The position numbers were made by a program, and so were the translations under genes. Below are positions 11,901 through 24,300 of a stretch of 64,000 nt of DNA, one piece after another. The DNA is from Dasyornis broadbenti (taxonomy: Eukaryota; Chordata; Aves; Passeriformes; Dasyornithidae), in the NCBI GenBank assembly GCA_013397935.1, contig VZRN01006818.1, positions 5,641,178 through 5,705,177 of the forward strand, written 5' to 3'. Positions within the stretch are counted from its first letter, which is position 1; every line of letters begins with the position of its first letter. Below the pieces are notes generated by a model. The model saw only the letters and a list, made by a program, of their open reading frames with translations. It was not told the origin of the DNA and did not search any database.

Positions 11901-14900
11901 ATTATTAGAAAGAGGGGCATTAATGCATTTAATGTATATACACGATCAAAATGCTGGCTGTTGACAAGGTCAAAGAAAAATAATGAAATGCCATAATTAA
12001 CAAAATATATTGGCCATTAAAATATGATGCCTCATTCTCTTGACAGAGACACTAACAAGAAAAAATGACCTTATTAAAAGTCTTTATGTCCCTCTAAATC
12101 AAAGGCACAGTTTTTACAGTGCCGCTGGCCATGGGTTCTAACCAGCAAAACCTCTGGGAGATGTGATGCTGTGAAGCACTGGGAGGGAGTGTCACACTGA
12201 ATTAGAGATGGGGAACATTGCTGAAAAGGTCTGTACCAGCACTTGTCTTTGCTTTAAAACCACTCTGATCTGCAGCCCTCTGAACTGAGGTACCATAGCA
12301 GGGCTAAAATCAGCCCTGCATGTGCGACAACACCCGGGTGCAGCAACAAGTGATGGTAGGAACTGAACGTAGCTGAAGCAAAACATACATCAGCTAAAAG
12401 TAGCCAACAGTAAGCAGCACTGTCTAGTAGATCCCAGGGCAAAAGTTTTGGGTTTCTCCATCTTAATTTACAGCAGGCTGTTTCCAGTCTTAATCCTTTC
12501 CATTATTCATTCTTCCTAAGTGCAGAAGAGGGAATTCACTACCCACTTACAGCACTCTTTGAATTCCGGAGAAGGGTGATGCCATGCAATCTGTTATTCT
12601 TATTGACAGTTGGGGCTTCTGGTATTTTGGCCTAAAATCTGAAAGCCCATTACAGGGGGTATCAACATCACAGTGACAAATAAATCTTTCAGGTTTGAAA
12701 AATATTTCTTCTCTGGCAGCAAAAAGGCAAGCTGCTGTAACGTTAGGAGGAGGTTGAACTAATTGGAAGTGCTTAATGCATGCTCAGCAACAGCTGGAAT
12801 AACAGAAAGCTGTGCCTGACTAGGAACAGCAGATGTTATAAATTTCGTCTGGTCAGATCCAATGCCTGATAGGGAGGTCCCGCTCCACATCTGTGAGATA
12901 TTCACCAGATTCCACACACACAGACTTTCTGAAGCAGCCCTTGCCATGGTCTTTAGAAATAGAGGAGCACATTTGTTCCAGAAATGTTGACAAAGGAATG
13001 TGTAGCTCTTGGGCAGCCTTCAGAGTAGGATGGAAAATTAGTGATTGTGAAGAAAACCTTTATAAATGCCAATAGTGAACACCAACATGATTTAAAAGCC
13101 CATGCTATGTGCTTCAAACATCACAATATGCAATTTTACAGCCAGAGATTAGGCAATATTAAAATTAGAAACACGTATGGGATTTTTATTACAGTAATGA
13201 TGCCACTGCAGTTTCTGGCATGGATGACATTAATTATACTCTGTAAAAATGTCTTCTTTATCTTATGTGCTCATAAAAGAAAAAGCTAGGTGGGCATAAA
13301 ACCACTGATGTTATCAAAGCCACACAGATAACAAGGACAGGATTCAAAGAGTACTTGCATGTCAGGTGGGTTACAGGTATCTGAGTGTAACAGCAGCCTG
13401 CAAAAATCCTCCCAACAAGCCTCTCTGCCTAAGACACCAGGAGTGTTTCTGGCTTTCCTCCAAGCAGGCTCTGGGCAGAAGCAGCCACGGTCAAGTTCTG
13501 TACAGCATCCTGCTGGTGAAGGGATTTGGACAGGGAATGGGAAGCCCAAACTCAGGTTCTGCCATGAGCACTGATGTGCACCTCTCCAGTGCCAAGGCCG
13601 GGTGCTTTCTCCTTCCAAACCCCATCAGTGCCGGGGTGCCGAACAGAAGAGATGACAGACTGACAGGAGTGAGCCTGAAGGTGGGACAGGGAGAAGGGGA
13701 ATCTTGCCCCTGAGTCTGCATGCTGCAGAGCGGAACGGGGATGCCTGGCTCTAAAGGCTTTTTACAGCCCCATGTGTAGGAAGGAAAGCTTTGTTCTGTG
13801 GTTCTCTTCATGGAATGACTAAATTACCTTCCACGCATTTTTATTGACTGTGACCAGCCTTACCCATCTGACATTCAGCCACAACAGCTTGGGTGTAGTT
13901 TCTGACAGATGACCCCATAATGTGCTGTACTCTCAGCTTCCAAGATGGTTTTGTTGCTGCAGGAGGGGGAGGAGGTGAGCGAGGTGCAGTCAGGAGCAGA
14001 GAGCTGATGAAAGCCAGGCCTCTGCAGTCTGGTCTAAGTGACAGGAGGAACTCTGCTCTTCCATTATTCCCCAGTTCGTTCCAATCCTATTTATTCATTC
14101 ACACCTTCAGCTTATTTCTGTAAGGACCATTGATGCTGGTTTTAGATCCAGTGGTACAAGGCTGCATATCAGTCCTGTGCTTTTCTCACGCAGGGGAACT
14201 GCAAGGAAAGCTTCTTTCAACCAATATTATAATAAAAAAGTAAAAGAAAATTGCCAAGCCGGGCCCTATGCTGCAATTTTATTGCATGAGAGACATATAG
14301 AAGAAGCAATTGTCTCATTCCCAAGCCGGTCAGAACTGGATCTGGATTTGAATAAAGTACCTTTCATGTTTTCCGCATATTCCTCTTCTGCTCCCCCTTT
14401 TCTGTTCCTGCTGGCTCCGTGTGAGAAACCTCATGTGCCAACAAGCACAAAATCAGTTTCTTTCAGCAAGAAAGTCATCTTACTCCAGGTTAAAATGCCC
14501 AGTGAATTTTAGCCTTAGTCACTCCAGGCATTAAACTACTAGGAAGCACCTTGTGAACACTTCAGGCAAGTTTGGTCTGGATTCAGACAAGCTGGGTTTG
14601 ATGCTGCCTACAGTCGTATCCCACTTTTACAGCTTCTAATGCCACTTCCTTTGTTTTGGCTCCGTGGCTGGCCCTCTGCCATTATTTCCTGGGTTGCCTG
14701 CCCCTTTTTATTCTTCACAATAGCAGCAAACCTGGCATATGGGTGTCAAAAATCCCTTGGGCTTGCAAGAAGACAAAGCAAATCACTGGTGTTAACATCA
14801 AAACAAAACAAATCAAAACAAAACCTTTCACATGCATCTCATTGTCTCATTATATGTGTGGGAAGCCTTGAGTATGCTCAAAGGCAGTGCTCTGCAGGCT

Positions 14901-17387
14901 CCATACCCATTTGTTACCCTAGTTGTCTTGTGCTTTAATAGCCCTCTGGCCTTCTCTTTCCAGGCTGATAAAAAGAGTGAAACACAACCGACCTGCTTAA
15001 ATAAAGATGTTGATGTGTAAACAATACTGGTAAGCAAGTCTCATGTGCATGGCTTTATGCTTCTTGTTCACTTGTCTTAATGTCTTCCTCCTTTTTTTTT
15101 CCCCCTGTGGCCATTTAATGAAACTTCCCCCTCACTATCAAGAGTGACTTTTTTTTACACTGTAGATGTATTGCTGCAATCACTTATGCTTCATCTATTT
15201 CTTATCCTGACTCTTCATTGCTCTTTTTTCTCCCCGTCCTGTCTCCCCAGGGTCTGTCCAGTGGGCCTGTTTGCTCTCTTGCTTATACCCTGCCTTTTAG
15301 CATGAACTCAATCCTCTTTATATCAAATGTTCAACTCTCTGAATTTAGAGTGGATTCCAATCACTTGGAAAAAGATAAAAAGTACAAACTCTGCAGCTGG
15401 GGAACCAGTGCAAAAAGAGAAGAGAGAATGGGTTTGTGAGGTGCTTGGCTGTCAAGTGCAGGTCTGCATAGCATCAGTCAAAATACCATGGCAAATAAAT
15501 AGAAGCACATGAGAGAATTGTCCACAGATATTGAAACAGCACATGGAGCCATCTACTTGCTAAAGAAACATACTGCATACCAGAAGTGGCTGGCATGCTT
15601 GCACCTGCTAAATAGTTTTTGGCACTGGTACTGCCTGCCTGCCAGCTTGAGGTCAGTTTGACAAATGTATTTATTGAGCCACATCTCTGCCTTTGACTCC
15701 GTGAATAATTTCTCATGCCCACGTTGTAGTTACTGTGAAGCAGCGGAATTTGACAAGTTTGTTGACATAGAGTGAAAAGAGCAAAAAACCTTCCTTAGGA
15801 GAATGGAAATTGAGCACTGATCTTCTGCACCGATTAAATGAGTTGAACTCCTCTGAAACAGATTGTTGCTTTAGTTGAAAATGTCTACAACATCAAGCTA
15901 AGGCATAGCAGAAAGCTGTGTCTCTGACAGCCCACAAGAAATCATTCCAGATCAATCAAAAGGAAATGTTTTGTCTGTGTGAATCCGGGTCTTCTACAAA
16001 CTAGGAAGGAGGTGGCAGTGTCACCTTGGGCTGGAGAGAAACAGGACATTAAAGATACAGCAGGGATCGGACCTGACATTGTCTGTGAACTTCTTGTACA
16101 GATTAGCTCCAATTTCTGTTCCATTCCGTTACAGATTATGTCACCTGGAGTTCTGGGTGATAGACACCTCCCAAAATCAGCACTAGGTCCCAAACCAGCA
16201 AAGTTTGTGAACATGCTAGCCTAATGGCAAATACAAGCAAGGATTTAGAGTAAAGGCAAAATGCAGGCTGAGACAGTTAGGCATAAAAGACCTGTAGAAA
16301 AATCAAAAGCAAACCACCCATTCTTGGCAAAATGAGAATCCAAAATAACATCCAGTGTCTTGTCTTTAGGAACAGGATTCCTACATCAGCGCAGGAGTGC
16401 ACAGAACAAGCAGCATTACAGGATGTGAGTAGCAGGCAGGTTGCCTGGAGGCTCACAGCCAGGTACTGAGGAGGGAGGCATGAAGGTTGTTGGAGTCTCC
16501 CCTGCTCTCGTCACCATCTCTGCTGCATCCTGCACAGCCCCTCAGCTGCACGGAGTAGCTGTGGCCATTCAATTACACAGCTCACCCTGTTTCTCCCTCC
16601 CCCCTTTCTTCCATCCACCGGCACAGCTGGATCTGTCCCCAACGAGGAGAATTAGATTCCTCCCATCTCATACGGATGTTTAATGTTGAACAACAAAATT
16701 ATTTTGTTAGGCGAATAAAACACAGACAGATTCACTGATAACCAAAATCTCCCTGTTGCTGTCAGTGCACTTGAAAATGTCTGCACTGCAATGGGAAGAT
16801 GCTCTTTATTTAGACTGAATCTGCAGCCTAAAAGGAAACAGTAAGCTTTTCAAATTAGTACTGTTCTTTAAAAGCTTCTCTTTGGTAGTGTTAGGAAAAG
16901 ACTTCTTCCATAAAAGGAAATTTCTAAATTAATTCTCCAGCTGGTAGTACTTCGCTGTCCTCATAAAGATGCTGCTTACACTGAGGAAAGAGACATTTTA
17001 ACAACCACTCCTCAGCCCCACCCCCAGAACTGCTTTTATTTTGCTTGAAGAGATGATGAAATGATTCTGGGGAAGTTGAGCCCCAAGATGGAGAGGATCT
17101 GCACTGCCTGCCAAGCGCTCTGCCAAAAAGTCTCAAAGGCCACCATGTGCACATGGACAGTATGAGCAGTGTTTGACCTCTCTAAGCTAAAATGCAGGCT
17201 TCAAGCTAGGCCAGATCACTCTTTCTGGCAGCTAGGGAAATGTGGGAGTGGGGGCAATAGAGATATAAGTTCTGGCAAACATTAGAGCAACCAGCAAGAA
17301 GAGCTGCCATTGCTGAAAAACTGCTCTTTTCTGAAAATTATTTCAGGCGCTTGGTCATGTATGTTCATTCACCGTAAAGGGGTGAGA
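8971..17387. other. Noncoding DNA, no gene seen; AT-rich blocks
   Basis: A long stretch with no gene, RNA gene or identifiable transposon. Open frames reach 141 codons (11363-11788, minus) but overlap on both strands, have no domain and look like chance. Three AT-rich, repeat-free blocks stand out by eye: 10839-11060, 11905-12125 and 16681-16880. They contain many TAAT/ATTA cores and could be conserved regulatory sequence; this is inference only. A perfect 8-bp inverted repeat with one centre base (arms 'aacaaaat' and 'attttgtt') sits at 16692-16708. A T/C-rich stretch occurs near 15085-15115. Confidence 0.5.
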
Positions 17388-18285
17388 TCACAGATTCCTA
17401 GAATATTGGGTTGAAAATATCTCATTATTAAAAATTGCCAAAGATTAAAGCTCCTTGGTCTCTTGAAGTACTCTGCAGCTCAAACATCTGCGCTCTCTTT
17501 CCTCTACTGTAATCTCATCTTCTTGCTCATTGTTCACCTAGGGCAGAATATGGGTGGCACATGAAATCAACCACCATGATGATCTTCTACATATTTGAAG
17601 ACTGCAACCTACATTTCCTTCAGATTTTCCCTCTGGACTGTGCAATGCCAGATCTTTCATCTTTTTTTTTTAAATGGGTTATATTTTCTGGAGTTTCTTT
17701 ATTAGTTTCCTTTAGGCTCCTTTCACCCTTCTTTAAATGAAGTGAAAAGCTGTATTGGCTGATTTATATTAAAACCTTCCCATTTAAGTGTCGTCACTTT
17801 GTGTTTGGGTTTGGGTTTTTTTCTCATCAATATAGCCCTTCAGTTTTTGATGCATTATCAACTCCCTCACGTGTTTTTCCTACATGTTCATTTCCATACC
17901 TGCAGCTGACTCTTCCTAAGCCTATGTCCTCACTTAGCTCCACACTGGCTATTTAAAACTAGTGCTCTGATTTGTCATAATCCCTTGAAATCTCACTCAT
18001 CTTGCCAGTCCCTTCCAGACTCTCAGCCCCTGACTAAATAAATATACAGTCTATTTCATCACTCTTAGGATGGATGGATGGACACTTGTCAAATTTCACA
18101 CAATGTAGTCTTCAATTAGACAGTAAGCTCTTGGTGACTGCCATCTGACTTCACTTTTCTAAGCTATTCTGGTGCCCATCTTACCATAGATTCATCTCAA
18201 CAGTATTTCCGTGGCCTGTGATGTAAGACTGTGTCAAAGCCTTACTGACACGAAGACATTATTAAAATTTTCTGATGTTGCTTTT
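17388..18285 (-). repeat. Ancient, heavily decayed CR1-type LINE
   Basis: Several landmarks occur in the right order for a CR1 element read in reverse. Near 17390-17440 there is a worn 3' end ('atcacagattcctagaatat', then 'ttgggttg'). Near 17582-17600 is 'gatcttctacatatttgaag', like the CR1 ATGTATTTGAAGACTG block. Near 18170-18195 is a counterpart of the ...CCACCTTATAGTAG... region. At 18222-18255 is the reverse complement of the reverse transcriptase segment that normally encodes F-S-K-A-F-D-T. That last motif is still legible but frameshifted by one missing base. Divergence is far greater than in the other CR1 copies here, so this is an old insertion. The match rests on memory of related sauropsid CR1 consensuses, and exact limits are approximate. 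Confidence 0.6.
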
Positions 18286-18641
18286 GATGGAGAGGACAAA
18301 AAAATGTTTTTTTGGAAGGACCTGAACGCTATGCAAAGGCTACTAAAGGAACCAAGTGCTAACAGATGAGAGAGCCAGAGTAGATATTGCCCTTTGAGAG
18401 TGCTCCAGTTAGAGCCCCGCTGCAGTGAAAATGGAGACAAGGCCGGGACTTGTCTCACTCGAATTGATCCAGCTAAAAATTAGTTACCTGATCTCTGCCA
18501 GTCAAGCAGGCTCTCCTCCTCTGTCAGTGAAGAGGCACAAACACTGCTCTTCAACATTGATCTAAAATTAAGGTAAATCACCATCAAAAAAACTAATTTC
18601 TTTGACTAGCCAAACTAGGTAGCTCATATGAGCTAAACTAA

Positions 18642-18683
18642 TTCCTTCCTGTGTGTGGTTTGGTTCCTTCCTGTGTGTGGTTT
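18642..18683. repeat. Perfect tandem duplication of a 20-mer
   Basis: The 20-base word 'ttccttcctgtgtgtggttt' occurs at 18642-18661 and again, without a mismatch, at 18664-18683, giving a period of 22. It is probably a replication slippage event; the perfect identity suggests it is recent. Confidence 0.95.
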
Positions 18684-20048
18684 GCTTTCTTCCCCCTGCA
18701 GAATTTCATTTATACAATGTATTAATGCTCTCACTGACCATCAGCTTGCAGTTCTTTGCAAGACAGATGGGTTTCCACTATGTACTTGTGCAGTGGTTCT
18801 TGTCAGCTGAGGTCTTTGAACACCATTCTATAAACAAGAAAAAAGAAAAAATGTTGGGTTTTGTTCTCGCTGCTACACCACAGTATATGGAAATTTAGTG
18901 TTTGAAGGGAATCAGGCCATTTCTCTTTGCTAGGTCCATCCCTCAAGGCCCAGAGAAATGCCCAACAAAGCAGGTCTTGGACTGAAATATCAAAGAATGG
19001 ATTGGACATCTGTTTCTACTTAGTAGAAAGACTCTAAAGCAGAGAGAACTTCTTTGAAGCTCATCCATCAGGCCCAGATTTTAGATCATAACCCAGCTGT
19101 CAGACTGACAGACACATGGACAATTAGAGCCAGCAAAAGAAACACCTTTGCTCAAGCAGGTGTGCTGGAGCTTCCTGTTCTGCTTCTGCAGGACCATTTC
19201 ATTCCTGATTTCGGGTTGACCCGCAAGCAACGAAAGATGAAGGAAAGACATAAAAATTGCTCCTGAAAGTTTCATCAGAAGGAGATGAAAGGGATGTGAA
19301 TCAGCTCCTACGCAGCTGCAGTTTACAGTAGAGCTGCACAGCGTGACCCCAGGTCAATGACACTTCCCATAACACACTGGACTGAGGGCCCTGCTGCCTT
19401 AGGAGCTGACTCATGAGCCTTCCTGTCACCCCTGCTTTGGGGACATGACTTCCCAAAGGAAAACAGGGCAAACAGCTATGAAGATGAGTCTTAACCTGCC
19501 GCCATGGTGTGTCAACACTGAATCATCCAGAAAGCTGCACTTGCCCTCCCCAAACACTTGTGCACCAGAAGGTTGAGTCCACACTTCAGCCAGGGACAGA
19601 GCACTCTGCACCATTCAGGAATCACCCAGCCACAGTGCAGGAGGCCTCTTCCAGGAGACCCAAACCATGCCCTGGTGTGCATTTCTGGTGGGAGGGCTGG
19701 AGGGGTCAGAATGGCACTGGCCTTGACAAGGAGGCTGAGGCTGGCTGTTCTGTGGTCCTGATGTAAAGCTCCCTGGACTCTGTCCTGAATTAGAGAAAAT
19801 TCTCCAGGAATTTATATAACTGCACTCACACTGCCCAGCATGTGCGTGATGGCATGCAGTATAAATACCCGTGTTCAAGACTTTACTCTTTTTTAAACAA
19901 GCAATGTCCTGGGTCACTGCTGCAGAGCCTAATCTTGCCAAATCTCTGGGCAGTGGTATGCCATGAGTGGAAAAGCACAGTCTGGCATTCCATTTTAGAA
20001 AAGCATCACTCTTAACATCACTACCTACGAGCTGGAAGCCAAAAACTC

Positions 20049-20090
20049 TTTCTATAAATTGCCACAAAATTTCTATAAATTGCCATAAAG
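20049..20090. repeat. Short tandem duplication, period 21
   Basis: The word 'tttctataaattgcca' occurs at 20049-20064 and 20070-20085, each followed by a similar five-base tail ('caaaa' and 'taaag'). A simple local duplication with two substitutions in the tail. Confidence 0.92.
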
Positions 20091-20747
20091 ACATCCTGGT
20101 GCCCGCAGTCCTCTTTTCTGTTCTCCATCCATTTTCTTGTTTGCTGCTGCAGTTACTTTTACTTTTACTTGGTGGAAAGGGAAGTCTTAAAAGATAAGCT
20201 GAGCTGCTGAGTTCAGTCTGGCCCAGTCACTGTTCAAAAGATCCACAAGACGCCTATGGGTTCAAAAACACCTGGCAGTGCAAAAAATGAGCTCAAAAGC
20301 CCAAACACCAGATTTCCCAGAAAGAGCAGGGATGAGTAACACTCCAGCTCCTGGGAGACTCATCCTACCCTCTCTCCCTGTACTGCCAGCTGAATAAGGA
20401 GCACTAACCAAAAACTGTCTAGGAAACTAGTGCCTTTAAAGGCAGTCACTTGTTATCTGAGCTCTGCAGCACACCACTGCTCCAGCCAGTGGGATGAGTG
20501 CCCAGCTATTTGCCACTTCCCAGTCTCAGACCTTTTATGTGAAAAACTGTTTGCACCAAGCCAGTGATACTAAGCCTTCCTCATACTGGCATGATGGAGC
20601 AGAGAGGGAAGGGAGGGAAAGGGAGGAAAGGTTAGCAAAGGTCTCCTGCGTCATCCTAGTCCAGGATGTTGAAAAAGGGTTCCCTGAATCTAACAAGGGT
20701 CTAGGGTGAGAAAGGCAATTCTCCTTTTAACCAAATTACATTTGGAC

Positions 20748-20896
20748 CCTTACCTGGTCCTTTCTTCCTTCTTTTCCTATCTTTTCTTTTCTTTTCTTTT
20801 CTTTTCTTTTCTTTTCTTTTCTTTTCTTTTCTTTTCTTTTCTTTTCTTTTCTTTTCTTTTCTTTTCTTTTCTTTTCTTTTCTTTTCTTTTCTTTTC

Positions 20897-20927
<31 letters not shown>

Positions 20928-21073
20928 CTTTTCTTTTCTTTTCTTTTCTTTTCTTAATTTTTTTTTTACTTTTTTCCTTCCCCCCCTTTTTTTCTCTTTC
21001 TTTTTTTCTCTTTTTTCTTTTTCTTTTTTTTCCCTTTTATTTATTTTCTCTTTTTTTTTTTTACTTTTTCATT
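20748..21073. repeat. Long polypyrimidine tract with (TTTTC)n microsatellite
   Basis: About 325 bases are almost purely T and C on the plus strand. The core, 20781-20955, is a near-perfect (TTTTC)n array of about 35 units with one interruption (an extra T near 20905). Beyond 20955 it degrades into T-rich sequence with C interruptions. Homopurine-homopyrimidine mirror repeats of this kind can form triplex (H-) DNA and are length-unstable. The open frame reading S-F-L-F repeats across it is an artefact. The tract ends about 80 bases before the first copy of the unidentified direct repeat at 21153. Confidence 0.95.
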
Positions 21074-21152
21074 CTTTAACTAATACTAGGAATTTATAAA
21101 TAATTAGTACAATCATTATTATTATTCAGAGTAATAGATTTATCACAGAGTA

Positions 21153-21388
21153 CCAGCAGAATTTGGCTGTGATGATCACAACTCTTCCAACGTTTAAGAC
21201 AAGGATTTTGGGTGAAAGTCTACAGAACAACAGAGGGTCATTTCTAGCTCTATTTCTTCTCAATTAGGACTGTATTATTCAGAGCAATTCCATGTATTAA
21301 GGTATATAGCTTTGCCGTGGAAGAAAGGGGTGCTGTACAGCTCCAGAATAGCTTTGCAGGACTTCCATGCACGGGGAGCTAACATGTG
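21153..21388 (+). repeat. Unidentified direct repeat, copy 1 (236 bp)
   Basis: This segment recurs at 25137-25375 in the same orientation. My hand alignment gives about 19 mismatches and one 3-base indel over some 236 aligned positions, so about 92% identity. The most conserved part is 21208-21388. Most differences are transitions, as expected for decay of once identical noncoding copies. Weaker similarity may extend about 25 bases upstream and about 45 bases downstream with indels. I do not recognise the family: there are no CR1 8-mers, and the ends are not clear TG...CA LTR ends. It could be a dispersed repeat or a local duplication. The strand is given by convention only. Confidence 0.9.
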
Positions 21389-24300
21389 CCACATCCAGCT
21401 CAACCCAGCCCTTAGCACAGGTCCAGTTACTGACCTTCTGCATTATCATCTTACATTTGTAGCCTCTTGTGACATGAAATAATGAAGGAAAATCAGTCAA
21501 AAACTGAATAGCTACCATCCCCTTCGCATAAAACTGAGTGGGAAAATGTAAATCTATTCTCTCACATAGTATAACTTAGCTAAGATTACAAAGAAATGAA
21601 AAGCAATGTATCCAGTGTCCAGAGCAAGCCTTTTCAGGAGAGCACCATTCATTAGTAATCCTTCCCCACACACAAACTGTTCTTCTCCCTTACATGCTTT
21701 CTGTCTCCTGACACCTGTTAGTTTCAAGGCTGGGATAATGGAGCGCACATCCCCAAGGAACCAACAAAATGAGTACGCAGTATTTTACTTTCCAGAAAGA
21801 ATGAGCTCGGCTCAGACAGGCTGTTTACACAGACAGACCTCCCAAAACACTCGTAGTCTGCTTTAGGTTTACTCGTAGTCTACAGGTTTATCTGATCATA
21901 CAAGTGATTTCATCTTGCTGCAATACATCAGCTTAACAGGACACATCTTTTGCAGATTCCTTCTGAGAGTGTGCACTGATGCTCCACAAGTAACACTGGT
22001 AATGATGTGGGTGATGGTCAGCAAGGCAGGCATTTGCATTCTGCCCCAGTTTGAAGGAACAGAGGCCTATTTTCAAGATGAGTCAACTCATTTTATGCCA
22101 AGAACAGTTGGCAGCAGTGCTTACTAAAGCATGTATGTTGCCACATTGTGTTCAGTCATTTTAGTTTTGCAATCATAGAGCCAAACAACAGGATGTGAGT
22201 TAATGCACCTTTGATTAAAGCTTAGGCTTGTTTTAGCTGTTAATGAGCATCAAAGCTTATTTTCTACCCAAGAACGCAGTGACCTTGGAAGAAAGTTCAT
22301 GTTATTTTAGGAAAAAAGATTCCAGCAACATTCAGTCCTTCTATTAAATTTCTAGAGATTTCAATAGTGATGTTGTGGCTAAAGGCATCAAGGTGAAATT
22401 AGCCTATTTCCCTGATACAACTTCCTACTTGCATTACAACTGAGCACAAATGAAGTATTTAAGTTAAGGACAGTAATAAAACAGTAATAGGTTTATTATG
22501 ACAGCATAAAACCATAATAGGATCTGGTGCTCTTCATCTCTGATGGTCTCTGTGTAGCTTGGGCCCTGAACTGCCTCCTCACTGAAGCTGGGACATTTGC
22601 TGGAATAAGCAGTAAGGGAGGGATCAGGAGCTAAATTATTTTCACAATGAAGTTACTAATATAGAAAATGTGGCTGTTAAGAAATTATGGTCCAAATGGT
22701 TTGCAGTGTCTCGTTTTCAAAGAAAGAAAAAGGGAAAAAAAAAAGGAAAAAAAATTAGTGATATTACAGGGAAAATATAATTTATCCAGTTGCTTGAGCT
22801 GTTTCCTAGACATCTGGACCTGGGCACTGCTGGAGGCAGAATGAGGCTAAAGGGACCTTTGGTAAGTACCTGTTGTCCCTTCTTACAGTAAGGCTGGCTC
22901 CACAGTGCTCTCCCCAATGTCCTCGCTGATAAACCACAGGGCTAATCAGAATAGGGACTGCACTGACTGTGGAAAGCATTGCTCTGAATAGCAACAGGGC
23001 TTTTTCTAGGCAGGCACAATACTATCGCGCACACAGACATAAATCTCTACTTTTCTATTTAGGAGGCTGTTCACTTTACAGTCTGCAAACCTGGCTGAAA
23101 CCTTGCATAAAAATCCCTGGAACCGAGGATGATTAGCTTCAGCAGGAAAAAAAACTTCACTTCTGTAAAGAAGCTGCAGTGTTTTACACAGTCTGTATTG
23201 CTTTCATTTAATGAGCTAAATAAAGGTTTCATAGGTTTGACCTTGTCTTGCTTTTATGACTCTAGGAGAAAAAGTTTTGCTTCCTTATCTCAAAATGGTT
23301 TGAGTCACAGTCTTAGCCTTGCCATGACACCACTTGCACCTGTGAGCTTGCCTAAGTATAGGCAGAGCAGTAAGAAGTTTCTGTGATTCAGCTTTGGTTT
23401 CTCCCTGCTATAAGTTGGATGCTCAAGGCTGTACTTAACATGTAGGGAAGGAGAGAGCCTTCTAGCAGCTCTTTAATTTTTGAGGGGCTTGAATTATCTT
23501 TTTTTTTTTTTTGGTTGTGTTTATATTTTTGTTCTGTTTATATCTCTTTCCCCTCCATTCTCCCTTGAACAATGCTGCAGGGAAGCATGATAACAAGGCA
23601 CCATTTTGCCATTTAGTCAGCCAAAGAGGAATGGGAGAATTGTCTCTTGTACAGGTGCTCTTTGCTCAAGGGGAATTCAAACACTGCCTCTGAGCAGTCC
23701 AAGTTAATGCCAACCTGACAGCAGTAGGTGAAATAGAGAGGGCCCTCATCACCACACATCACGTTGGTGCAGGAATGCCATTAAGCAGCCTGTGTGAGTT
23801 ACATTTCATCGATAATGAAATCAGCCTCCTACATTTCCTCTGAGAATGAAGTAGCAATAAGCAGAAGCAGTCCCTCTCCTACTCCAAATTCACTGAAATT
23901 ATGCAAAGAACTCATCACTTTGAAATATGAAAGAAACTTCATGTCCTTCTCAGCAGGACAAACTCAATTAGACAGAAAAAGTGGAACAGCTGCTTTTTCA
24001 AAGAGACAGATGACCTTATGGTGTAATTTTCACACTCGGTCAGTCAAAGCTTGTGGTGTGATTCATTGACCATGAGAATGAAACTAGATGAGAGACACAG
24101 TTAAAAGGTCATTCCCTTCTGTGGATATAAGAGGCTCAAGTAAAATATTAAAAGAGCACATGGCCCTCTTTCAAGAGATGTTGGCCACACCTCCACCTGC
24201 AGTCAAACAAAAGAAGAGAAGAATGCAAACGCTGTGCAATGATGCCCAACAACCATGCACGGACTTTAATGTTTTGCCCATGCCCCTATGGTCAGTGGTG

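Larger units (their letters stand above)
18286..20747. other. Noncoding DNA with small tandem duplications
   Basis: No gene is recognised. Frames reach 159 codons on the minus strand (19615-20094), without a domain and with overlapping frames on the other strand. Two recent-looking short tandem duplications are listed separately (18642-18683 and 20049-20090). Confidence 0.55.

Noticed and set aside
20706..20957. 83-codon frame made of S-F-L-F repeats
   Set aside because: Pure translation of the (TTTTC)n array.
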